Source: Acanthococcus lagerstroemiae
Lineage: Eukaryota > Arthropoda > Insecta > Hemiptera > Eriococcidae
Reading direction: 5' to 3'
Assembly: GCA_031841125.1 (NCBI GenBank)
Contig: CM063108.1
Location: forward strand, 52,846,122 to 52,910,121
Length of the DNA: 64,000 bases
Within the stretch, counting starts at the first letter, position 1. The number at the start of each line of letters is the position of its first letter. Made by a program: the position numbers and the translations under genes. This document shows positions 54,191 to 64,000 of the stretch, one piece after another. The notes under the pieces were generated by a model. That model made no database searches. It saw nothing but the letters and a program-made list of their open reading frames with translations, and had not been told where the DNA came from.

Positions 54191-56214
54191 TTGGCCTGAA
54201 TCAAAAATCTGATGAGATGTTTGAAATAAACACCCTAAAGAAGCTCGATTTCAACAGTTAGCTGGCTGCCTTCTTTTTTGGAATCGAATGCTGCTGATAC
54301 GCTTCAACTCCCCTTTTAGGGAGGAGAATTTTTCACTGAAAAGAATTTCGACAATTGGAGATCTTTGTTTGTTGTGTATAGGGTCCACTCGACATCGTGT
54401 TAAAAAATAAAGGAATATTCTGTTGATCTATACGCGAGTTAGAATATCGTTGTATAAAAGATACTCGTATATTCCGCCAAGCCCTGCTTATTAGTGTCAA
54501 GGCTTAAGCTAGCCCCTGTTATCAGTGGGCAGGGGGTAATGAAACTTTTGGCGAGGCAAACTGAACATTTGGTATAGTTCAAATTTCATCAAGGAAAAGG
54601 AGTTACTATGGATTTTGTATTTTGCCACCAGTGCGAGCCAAGTTGTCAGGGAAGACATTTCTACCTGGCCCTCGTTGGCTGCGAGCTTGTTATCCAGGTT
54701 TTCTTCTACATTTCCTTGCACGCCTAGATCAGATCGTTGTGTTATAAAAATAAAACACGCTGTCGAATGACGTGTGCTTTATTTTAACCGAAATTTTGGA
54801 CCTATGAGCTTCTGCCGAACGCGACAAAAGCCCTTCGCAATCTTTACCGGTCATTGCTTCTGTCAACGACGTCGTCTCTCGTTGACCCCGCTCTTGTACT
54901 CGTACTTCGAAAATGTCTGCGTGCACAAAGTGAACCCTGAATTGTGATTTATAGAAAATGATTCGGTTCATGTCGCCGAGGTGGTTGCCCTTTGTGGCAT
55001 TTTCACAAAGCGTGGCGCCTACCTATGTTTGCTAAATGCTGAACAATCGTGGGTCTTTATAGCGGATGATATTGAAAGATAGTGGAATTAGCTCGCTTCT
55101 GTTGTCTTTCCATCTCTCTCTCCCAGTCTCTCTATTCTCGCCTGTATAAATTTTAACGGCTGTTTACTCATCGCATCGTAATTCATTTTCAGCTATTTTT
55201 AACGATCGTGTCTTCAGTAGAGGTGTCTTCATGGGCGAGCTTTGTCTTTAGAGGTGATTTTTTGTTTGCACGCCATGTAGTCCATGTTGCGGTTCTGTCA
55301 ATGAGGCAGATCACTTAAACGGCTATCTATCTTACTAATTAACGAATTAATTACGGCGTTGCGTCCGACGAGTTTAATTTAACGAGATTATCGCCTCTTC
55401 GGAAGGTCAGTTTTTCGATGTCTGGTGCTACGGTGTTGAGCCCGAGCTGGCCGTGCATTAGCTGACCGCAGACTTGGATTGGCGTCGAGCCACGTAGCTA
55501 ATCTACGTGAGAAGTAAATGATTAGAGTGAAATAGTGAGGACGTGTATCCGGACAATTGGCTTGAGCGTGGAATAGCCATTGAAATGCTATTTTACTGCA
55601 ATAGTGAAAACGAGGGGACTGCGCCCCCTGGCCGCCTAGCCACCAACTCTTTGGCCGACGATCATTTAATACTTGGTGGCCTTCTTCGAGGCTGCTGATC
55701 TCACTTCTGTTCGAAAAACGTATAGATTATCAAGCTGTATCGTATTCGGGCTGGCTCCCCTTCTCTCGAAAGGAGAGCAAGGTTTTCATTTTTCGCGATA
55801 GGGTTAATGCGTTTATTGTGGCTACATGCCCTAAAGTATCTGGCTTTGAATAGTCGATGAATAATTATGAGTTTTAGAGTGGTCCTTATTTTGGTGGACG
55901 CAGAAGTTTATTTTAATGAATTTTCAACACTTCGTGAGAGGCGGACTTAGTTGACTATCTGGGGGGAAAGTGCTTGGCCTTCAGCACACCCTGCAGAGGC
56001 CGTCATACGTTAAAATATGCCGTAGCTCCCCTTAGAACTGTGCTATAAGAGGACGATCGTTATTTATTCTTGAACTGCCGTTGGTCGCACTCAGAAAAAA
56101 TGACGCGGTTGGTCACATGGTGAGGGAATCCCCGCCTCGTTCAAGAAATGAAATGATTGGCATATATAGATTGAGGGGGTCGAGATACGTAAGAGAAACG
56201 TAATCTCTATTTCA
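54191..56214. other. Intergenic, no gene recognised
   Basis: The stretch 54700-55600 is relatively rich in CpG and looks unique. CTGTATAAATTTT at about 55141 is TATA-like, with TTACTCATCG about 25 bases later. No coding exon is recognised. It may be regulatory DNA of a neighbouring gene. Confidence 0.3.
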
Positions 56215-56580
56215 CATATAGCATATCTTGAAAATTGAAGGGGCTACAATTTTTTATAATACAAGTTTTTCGAGGTAAATTTGAACATAGAAGTATATTA
56301 AATTCTGTGCTTAAAAAATGGAATTATTAGCGTACGTGGATTGTAGCTGTAGAAATACGATGAAAAAATATTTCATACATATAGTATACATTAAAAATTG
56401 CAGGAATTGTAATTTTATAAAATGATTTTTTTTAGAGATTAATTCGATTACTGAGTCTTTACACGAACCAGGTAACTATTGTTACTAAAAATATCGAGCA
56501 CTGAATGTTTTATAAATTGATGGTCTAACTTCAAAATTGAAGGGGCTACTTTGAACAATGAACGTTATCTTTTATTGAGA
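56215..56580. repeat. Diverged repeats around TTGAAGGGGCTAC
   Basis: AAAATTGAAGGGGCTAC occurs at about 56231 and 56533, with a weaker version at about 56392 (AAAATTGCAGGAATTG). Each is followed by 'ttataatacaag'-like sequence. Spacings are about 160 and 140 bp. The complement (AGCCCCTTCAATTAT) recurs in the array at 57060-57850, so the two regions are related in opposite orientation. Confidence 0.5.
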
Positions 56581-57059
56581 AGAGAATGTCAGTATTTTCC
56601 AACCCCTACACAATCGTAAGGAGTGGGCAAAATGCGTTTCAGGGTAATATTTTTCTGTATTCTCGATAAAATAAAATCGTCTTCACGACTTCCAGATTCA
56701 CGTATCATCACTGAATGTTTTTTCGGTATGATGATGGCGTTCGGGGTACTTTTCTTTGTACAGCTTTTCTGCTGCTTTCGCTTTCCGTCTGCTTGTCCAT
56801 ACACGTAATGAATATCGGCATATTCAGCCGAAGTGTAGATGGTACGTTTCTTCGAAGAATCCGCCGACGTTAAAGATCGTAGCTTGAGAGTGGACTGAAT
56901 TTGATGGGAATGTTATTGGGGTATTAATTTTTCATTCCTCGAAAAATTAAAAATTAATTTTGCAAATGTCTGATTCTGCAGAACGCAACTCTGAGTTATT
57001 TGATCGTGGTCTAGAAATTTTAGACAACTGAGTGGCGTTTTAAAAAGAAAAAAAATCAA

Positions 57060-57850
57060 AGTTTGCTATTTTGTTTGTGAGCCCCTCCAATTATGAAGCA
57101 TACAACTTTTTCGACGTAAGTTTTTTGTCTTGACAAGCCTTATCTATTCGAGCAATCTCAAAACCTCTCAGCAAACAGGATTCTTGAGAAAAATCGAAAA
57201 TTTGTGAGCTGACAGGAAGAAAGGGACCTCAGCGCGAAAAAAACAACAAATTTTGTGATAACAACTGTTTTTGACTAATTTTTGGCCGCTCTTTCGCATG
57301 GTGCCGCTCTTGTAAAATTTACATTTTTGCGCTCAAGTACCTTTCTTCCTGGTAGGTCACATGTACAATTTTTCTATCATTGTTAGCGCTTAGCCCTTCA
57401 ATTATTTGATAGACAGTTTTTTGAAATGGATTTTTTGTTTATCCTGGTGAGTACTACTAATTCGAGTAATATCAGCATCTCTCTCTCTTTCAAAAAAGAA
57501 TCAGATATTTTAACAGGAAAAAATCGAAAATATTAATTTTTTGTTGGTGCGTAGTCCCCTTAATTATTAAATAGGCAACTTTTGGACATGCACTTTCTTT
57601 CGTCTCGATGAGTGCTATCTGCTCCAACAATCACGGAACCTCTCAAAGAACTTGAAATCGAATAATTAATACGAAAATAATTGAACATTCACGATTTTTC
57701 GTTCTTCGTTGGCGCTTAGCCCCTTCAATTATCAAGTATGCAACTTTTTGGACATGGACGTTTTCGGCTCGCTGAGTACTGTCAACTCGGGCGGTGCTCG
57801 GAACCTCTCGGAGAATACTCTGACCCCCCCATCCATCACATTCATAATTT
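57060..57850. repeat. Tandem array, about 155-165 bp per unit
   Basis: Phrases like AGCCCCTTCAATTATCAAG then 'gcaactttttggacatgga', 'gagtactgtcaactcgagcaatc' and 'ggaacctctc' start near 57085, 57395, 57550 and 57715; the first two are separated by a double-length interval. Unit ends carry 'tcgaaaatattaattttttgttggcg'. Identity is moderate. Confidence 0.6.
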
Positions 57851-59850
57851 GCTTTTCGTACGATCATTCAACAAAAAAAACTTCCCTCCTCCCCATGATT
57901 GAAAAATTTGAACAGAAACTGTTATAGACGTGTTATACGAGACGAACTGTTACTAATGTTGCCATTAATTCAGCAAAAAAAAAAAAAAAAGAGGTAGGGA
58001 TTTCCTCATCATGCGACCAACGGCGTGAATGGATTTTTTTCTCTGAATTTCTTCGAATTCCTCTCCTAAATCGGTTCCCATAAAATCAAAAAACTGTCTT
58101 GCTGAGTTTCAAGTCAGTCAGATCAGGGGAACCCGTGCCACAAGCTCCTCGACCTTACAGGAAAAATACTTAGAGTTTTGACTTGAACCAAAAATATGTT
58201 CTCGGCCCCTAGATGGGTTACAAATTCGTTCTGCCAAGTTTCTATCTGGTCATTTGACGCTGATTCAGTGTAAGATAGTGTGACTTCACAATATGGGATG
58301 ATAGCCCAAACTTTCAAAAGTGGCTTAAAAATGGGAGTGGGAGGGTTCAAAAAAGAAATTCGAGATACTAATAAGGTTATAGATTTTCAAAATCACTAAA
58401 TTTGATTTGAACTAATTTTTTGAGTTGACCCCCAGTGTGGTACCAGAGGGGGCTGAGATCAAATAATAGTGTTCTTTTATGATGGTATTCGATTTTCAGT
58501 TTTCAACTCACTAAACTCCATTTTGGAGTTCATTTTAGGATCCAATTCCTCCTCCGCGGGTTGTCACTTACAATGGACAAATCAACTCTCGAAATTGAAT
58601 TCATCAACCTCGAAAACCTGTGAATCAACACTTTTTCAGATTTTATTTCTTAAACTCTGCTTCTTCTCTGTTGGAGTCACTCCTTGGTCCTGTCATCCCA
58701 GATTATGGTGTTATACTAATTTATATTCAATCAAGTTAAATGACTAACCTAGGGTACATGTTTTTAATGCATCTAGAGGCTGAGAAAGAAAATTTTTTTC
58801 GTAGAACAGTCGAAACTCAATGTACTTTTCCTATAAAAAGGCACTAGGGCTTGTCGCAGCTCCGCTTCCACTTTAATCCGATTGACCTGAAACTTTGCCC
58901 GAATTTTATTTCATGGGATCGACTTGGGGTAGGGGTGAGGTCATTTTGACTGTCAAAAATAACGACCACCGTAGTCCTACTACACCACTAACAAAATGTG
59001 AACCACGGTTTCAGGGTCATCGAATTTTCTTAATCAGACCCCCAAGATGTTGAAGTTTAACATGTAATTTATACAAGGGTTTTCAGTCATATCAGTAAAA
59101 ATTGAATCCTGAAAATAAAAAAATGGCTTAAGCATCAATTTTGCTCAGAATTATTTTAAAGGATGCCATCATGTATTGATGCAGTGCACGGAACACCTCC
59201 CTGGATCTCCCTCCCCTATTCTCCACTCATCACAGTAAAACTCTAAAATGAGGAAGGGAGGATAAAAAAATGAAATTTGAAACGGTAATTGATGTATAGA
59301 GATTCAATGTCACCAATTTTGATGTTCTGGTTGAATTTAGGATCTGACACCTTGGGCTACCGTCGAAAAGGGCCCAAACCAAAAACTACTTGTTTTTTTA
59401 GATAACACCTAATAGGGTTTTTGAGGTCATTGAATTAAATTTTAAAAGTTATTGTCAGATTCGACCCGAGTTCACTCTTCCCTTGCCTCCGCCACCTCTT
59501 TTCTTTGATCTGAGATGTTACTGAAGAGGGTTGAAGCCAAACCGCTCTTTATTTTCCGAGGAGTTGCTTGATTTATAAATTTATAGAGATTTGCCCAGAC
59601 CTATTGCCTCGACTGGAGGAGGGGACGAACTCCCCTTAGCAAAACGGTCTCAAGATACATATTTTTTTTTTGAACGTTGAATTTACCGTCTTCCTCCAAG
59701 TTGCCCTTCCAGGAGATTATTTTCTCTCTCCCCCTTTTAAAAAATGGTCATTCTGTGGGTCTCAGAACTTGACACATTTAAAAACTGACTCTATCTTGAC
59801 CGCTGACAATGGATTTCTAAAACTATTCATCAACTAATTTTTTTTAAAAA
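57851..59850. repeat. Decayed repeats, partly shared with 15-16 kb
   Basis: The block at about 58595-58760 resembles 15235-15370 ('gaattcaacgacctcgaaaac', 'aatcaac', 'ttctcttctt', 'atcaaatgac'). The rest is AT-rich with an A run at 57976 and no gene recognised. Confidence 0.4.
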
Positions 59851-60130
59851 TACGTTTATTTTTTGTCGCTCAGCATCTGGGCTATTTGCGACGAATATAA
59901 AGGTTACATCTTAAGAATTAGTTCCAACAGTGAGCACAGAGAGGTTACTTTTAGAAATTGTATTACATTATTACAATCAGCTACATCGTCGCGCAGGATT
60001 TCGGATAGCGGTTTCCCTTCGATGTTGCAATTTTTTCAGTGTGTTGAGTACTTTTTGCAACTGCTGAGTAAGTGTTGTTCGGTGATATTTTGTGAAAAAC
60101 GCGGAAAACACACACATGTACGCTTATGAT
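59851..60130 (-). other. Block of unlike composition, possible repeat 3' end
   Basis: This 280-bp block starts after 'aaaaatacgtttattttttgtcg' and has a more coding-like composition than its flanks. On the minus strand one frame reads LKVTSLCSLLELILKM before a stop and SQIAQML after it. It is not a family I recognise. A retroelement 3' end is possible. Confidence 0.3.
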
Positions 60131-60559
60131 GTATTACTGCATTAGTGCATTCTTTTGGCTTTTCCTGAATATTTCTTCGAAAATTCATTTTTTTCCTTTT
60201 TTTTTTTGAGAAATACCAAAATTGGCGCAGGAGGAGACGACAAAAAATAAATGAAAGAGGGGATGAGGAAATTGGGATCAGAAAATAACTCAGAATTGAA
60301 TTCAGCTGCATACTTTCAAAACTACTGAATTGGATATCGTATTGAAATGAATATTTTTTGATTATTACTCACCTCTCGGATCTCGATCTTGGTTATCTTA
60401 TCTATAGATTTAAAGAAGATTTTGTTTTTTGCTTACCGATGTGAAGAAGAAAAAGAGAAGATTTATGGATGATCATACCGACATGAGAGTAACTCAAAGT
60501 AACGTAAAACAGACAAGTTAGCGTATTTGAGGTAGAAACGTGAAAATATCCTGAAAATG

Positions 60560-61020
60560 ATGACATGACCATTATGACTAGTGGAACTCGTTAAGAGTTT
60601 ACTAAAGTTTGTTAAAAACTGATTAACATCTCTTAAAATTCTATAACAATTTTGAGCCTTAATAATCCTAATCAAAACTCGATTAAAACAACATTCAAAA
60701 TAAGGCACTGTAAACTCATAACCATTCTGTGACAACTTGGTAACGTTTCATTTGATGTCTGCTAATATTTTTTCTAATTTAAAAGACTTTGTAAGACTCG
60801 TTAAATTTTACCTGAACTAATTAAAAGGCACTGTTACGACTTACAGATACTCGACAATTGTGATTTGGATTCGTTAAAAAAAAACTCCGCGAAGGCATTT
60901 TAAGATTGATTAAAACTTCTTAATGCTCTGTTAAGATTCTCTTAACGATCCGGTGAGGCTAATGACAGCTCATCCAGACTCCTCAATTTTGTGTTAGAAC
61001 TTTTTAAGACTCAATGAGAC
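60560..61020. repeat. Degenerate AAGACTCGTTAA-type array
   Basis: Dense variants of GACTCGTTAA, ACTTCTTAA, TTAAGATT and AGACTTGTT spaced 10-30 bases. Similar to the complementary half of the array at 12990-14690. No unit can be fixed. Confidence 0.5.
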
Positions 61021-61165
61021 TTGTTCAAACGAATGCAGTTTTTTTTTTCTTTCTTAGAAGCGGAGATAGACATAGTAACTGGGGATTACCCTCAAGATTA
61101 CCTGAAATGCTTGCTAGAGAATTTCATTTTGTCCCCAATTTCTCTCTCATCTTTCTGAAAAAGCA

Positions 61166-61475
61166 AGTATGTCATTGACGTACCGATAGGGGGGACTTGT
61201 CCCGCCTGTAGGAATTTTTCACTTAGCAGTTGGAAAAATTTACCATTTGAGTCAAGCGGAGTTGGGAAATTTCAGTAGATTAAAAGTTGAGGGAATCCAA
61301 GTCGGTTTTTTTTTTGCTTTGATACTTGAGAATTTTGAAAAAGTCCAACAACTCAAAAGGTTTTTTTTTTTGCTTTGATACCTACTTCGAGATTTTGAGT
61401 TGAGTCAGTTGGGACTTTGATAATTTTTTCCCTCCCCTCCCAGGAAAGAACCCTTTGGTACGTTCCTGAAGTATG
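61166..61475 (+). mobile_element. MITE family C, second copy with 6-bp TSD
   Basis: Element at 61172-61469 (298 bp) starts TCATTGACGTACCGATAG and ends, read inward, TCAGGAACGTACC. It has a perfect AGTATG duplication (61166-61171 and 61470-61475). The interior shares 'tgtaggaatttttcact', 'agcagt', 'aaatttaccattt', 'tttgctttgatacttgaga' and 'gagttgagtcagttgggac' with the copy at 35028-35414. Confidence 0.8.
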
Positions 61476-63689
61476 TGATGTGAGTACGTTTACTTATTTT
61501 GAAATGAATTGTTAAATTCTGAAGCTTGAGCTGTCTTTAGAAATTTTGCTTCATCCCACTGGTTTAAAGATTTGGAAAACCTTTTCGGACTTTTTCGAAG
61601 CTCGTGAAGCTTGATTCGAAGAATCTGAGTAAAGTATTGAGGAGTTTAATGAGTCTTGAAAAAAGCAACAGGGCTTGGAAGAATGCTTGATGGTAGATTT
61701 TTGAAAATTTGTGACATTTTGGAGATGATGAGGGATTTTTAAAATGCTGAACGCCGTGGGACAAGTGTTTAAGAATATCTATATAACCAATTATAGACTT
61801 AGGAATTGACGAGATCTGAGAAAGACTTGAGGCTCCCACTCCGAAATCACATGGAGCCTCATAGAAAATTAAATTTTTACTCAAATCCCCTGTTCTGGAA
61901 AGCGAGCACTCTGGGGCCTAAGTTACCCCCATCCTTTCCCGAAATATTACTAGCTTCGTATCGAAATATATAATACTCCAAAGTCGAGCATTTGTCCGTT
62001 CATATTTTAGCATAAAATCGGGAAAAATTTTCGTGTTTTTTTAAATATTTCGTCAGTATAATTTATGTATATTTTAGAGAAGTTGTGAGAACTTGCTCAC
62101 CAATTTTGACCCTATCGCATTCTAATGAGAAAAGATGAAACTGTTCGCTTTTTCAGTGAAATTATTTTTCAACTTTTTTTTTTCTGTTTTTTAATTTGAA
62201 TTTTTCCACTTTTCTTCTTTGGGGAGAATCTGGCAGTCACTTTTAAAGAAAATCTTACCAATGTCTGCATCGGAAAATTCAGAAACTGATTTCTTGTGGT
62301 CGTGAGAAGGGGTGCGAAGCAGCATACAGATCCCGAATGACCGACTTCAAGTGTTAGATGGCATTTGCCATGTTCACTAACATGGTCTGACGTTGAATCT
62401 CAAAACTCGTAACATTGGTCAAGATGACTCGAATTGAACAAGGGCGTAGATAGCTCCATTATAAGAAGGAAGGGAGTCTAAACGATTTTTTCGCTGTCCA
62501 GTCTAATCCTTTACACCCACTTTCCATGATTTGCCTCACATAATTACTGAAAAAAATCTATTTTTTTAAGAGGGAGGGGGTCCGGGCCACAGAACACCCC
62601 GTTATCTAAACCCTTGGAAATTAAGCTGGGAGACGAGTTGATGGAACACTTATACAAGCCTTCAAGTTACAACCCGTGATTGAACATTGAGACATCTCAG
62701 ACACTTTTTTAGAAATGTTTCACAATAAATTCTTCTTAGTCGATTTTCAATGCTGTGCTCCATTTCGTAACCACGTGTGTAGTTTCTCTGCTGAACTGCA
62801 AAACCACGAAAAATTAATTGATGGATGGAAAAGGAAATCGTCTGTTTGGGAACCTTTTCCTTGGTATTCATTTTAGTTTGAGCGGAAAGAAGAATTTCGA
62901 TCTTAATGAACCTGTTACTATTTTGGATTGCGCTAATAATGTGCTAAAAAATTGTTGTCATAAAACCTTCGTTGAATCTGGTACAGTCAAGACCTTCAGT
63001 ACACACTAGGTACTGTTCTCTCGTTGTGTTCTATTGATAAATGTGATTTCTGTAGTATTATTAATTTATTAATAAAAACGGTGTATTCGAATATAAGTTC
63101 GCACTCTTCCGTGACGGACATGACAAAACCTGACATCATTTTCAAAAAAAAATATGAGAAAATAAAATGCGCGCTTTGAATACTATAATATTAGAAATTC
63201 AGTCATCAAACATTAGAGTCACATTGCAGATAAGCGAGTGTAATAAATAATATTAGAAATGTGTAAATGGTAATGATAACGTGCGCAGTTGATGATACGC
63301 AATAGATCTGAAAAAATGAGAAAAAGAATAGAATGAACCTCATAATGTCATAGATAAAAATACAAACTTGCGAAAACTGAAACAATACTTGTATTTACTT
63401 GTAAATTATGAATGAATCAATTAAAGTGTTGGAGAAAAGGTGGAACGATGACGATTCTTATATAAGTATCGCAGGAGGGAGAATGACCAAAATATTTACA
63501 TATACACATATTTGTTGGGGCATCCAGCAACTGAATACGTTGGGATGGCATTCTACGTAACCTGTGTACCTTGCAGGCGCTGATACAAGGGGGAGGCAGT
63601 GCGGACGATTGCCCATCCCAGAGAGAAACTCTGAAATTGAAAATGCTCCAAAAATAACCAAGTCTGACCGAGTTTGAAATAGGCCTGCT
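61476..63689. other. Intergenic, no gene recognised
   Basis: 61560-61700 shows loose AGTCTTGAA-like phrases (for example GAGTTTAATGAGTCTTGAAA). The rest is AT-rich without recognised features. Confidence 0.4.
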
Positions 63690-64000
63690 GAAATCTTAAA
63701 AGGAGTAAAAAATTCTAAGCAAGAATAAGTCTCGAAGTCGTAAACGTCTCATGAAAGGACTTAAAGAGACTTACAGGGTCTTAAAAAGTCGTGATCAAGT
63801 TTTCTGGAGTCCTAATCAAGTCTGGAAGAGTTTCGAACTAGTCTGGAAGAATCATGAAGGGCGTTGAGTGAGTTCCAAGCAATCTCAGCGAATCCTTGAG
63901 AAGAAGAAAAAGGTGTGGAAGAACCTTGGAAAGCGTCTACTTGTAAATTGGTATAGAAGATTGTTTACAAGTTTTAATATAGTTTCGGAAAGCTGGGGCG
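63690..64000. repeat. Degenerate AGTCTTGAA-type array running off the window
   Basis: Phrases such as AAGTCTGGAAGAGT, TCTCATGAAAGGACTT, AGACTTACAGGGTCTT and AACTAGTCTGGAAGA recur every 15-30 bases, like the first half of the array at 12990-14030. It continues to about 63900 and may extend beyond the window. Confidence 0.55.

Overview
The window reads as nuclear DNA of an arthropod, most likely an insect. It is AT-rich, gene-poor and full of decayed transposons, microsatellite-like arrays and long homopolymer runs. It has GT-AG introns, a tRNA-derived SINE, RTE-type and other non-LTR retrotransposon fragments and a mariner fossil. There is no bacterial gene organisation, no CRISPR array and no free-standing tRNA or rRNA gene. 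The species cannot be fixed from the sequence; a hemipteran such as a whitefly is a guess from the SINE and repeat style only.

One host gene is clear: a four-exon, plus-strand gene for a 180-residue leucine-rich repeat protein that I recognise as LRRC20-like (coding exons 17102-17165, 21755-21898, 25101-25268, 29343-29509). Its three introns are all phase 1 and hold most of the recognisable insertions of the centre of the window: several short TIR elements, a SINE, an interrupted 270-bp repeat, a truncated RTE-type LINE with a perfect 30-bp target duplication, a mariner remnant and a foldback element. A second open frame with one membrane segment (29982-30271) lies just downstream and is only a candidate.

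Left flank (1-16950): no convincing host gene. It holds a hAT-like MITE (1966-2229), a 5-bp-TSD MITE (3872-4178), a 9-bp-TSD element rich in TTTCGGCGCG motifs with a TATA box inside (6638-7291), an array of dyad units with about 147-bp period (11737-12147) and a degenerate AGTCTTGAA-type array that changes strand near 14050.

Right flank (30300-64000): TIR elements with internal tandem arrays (33265-34400, 39005-40186, 50812-52542), an RTE-type LINE (about 41990-43930), a 1.1-kb TGAGTGAA array between 50-bp direct repeats (44762-46226), a 1.8-kb long-inverted-repeat element holding a broken copy of an uncharacterised invertebrate protein family (48851-50632), a second LINE type (53226-54190), a 155-165-bp tandem array (57060-57850) and two members of a 6-bp-TSD MITE family (35028-35414, 61172-61469).

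The main theme is nested insertion and repeated birth of tandem arrays inside TIR elements. For nine elements I could read likely target-site duplications base by base, and two nested insertions can be ordered in time.
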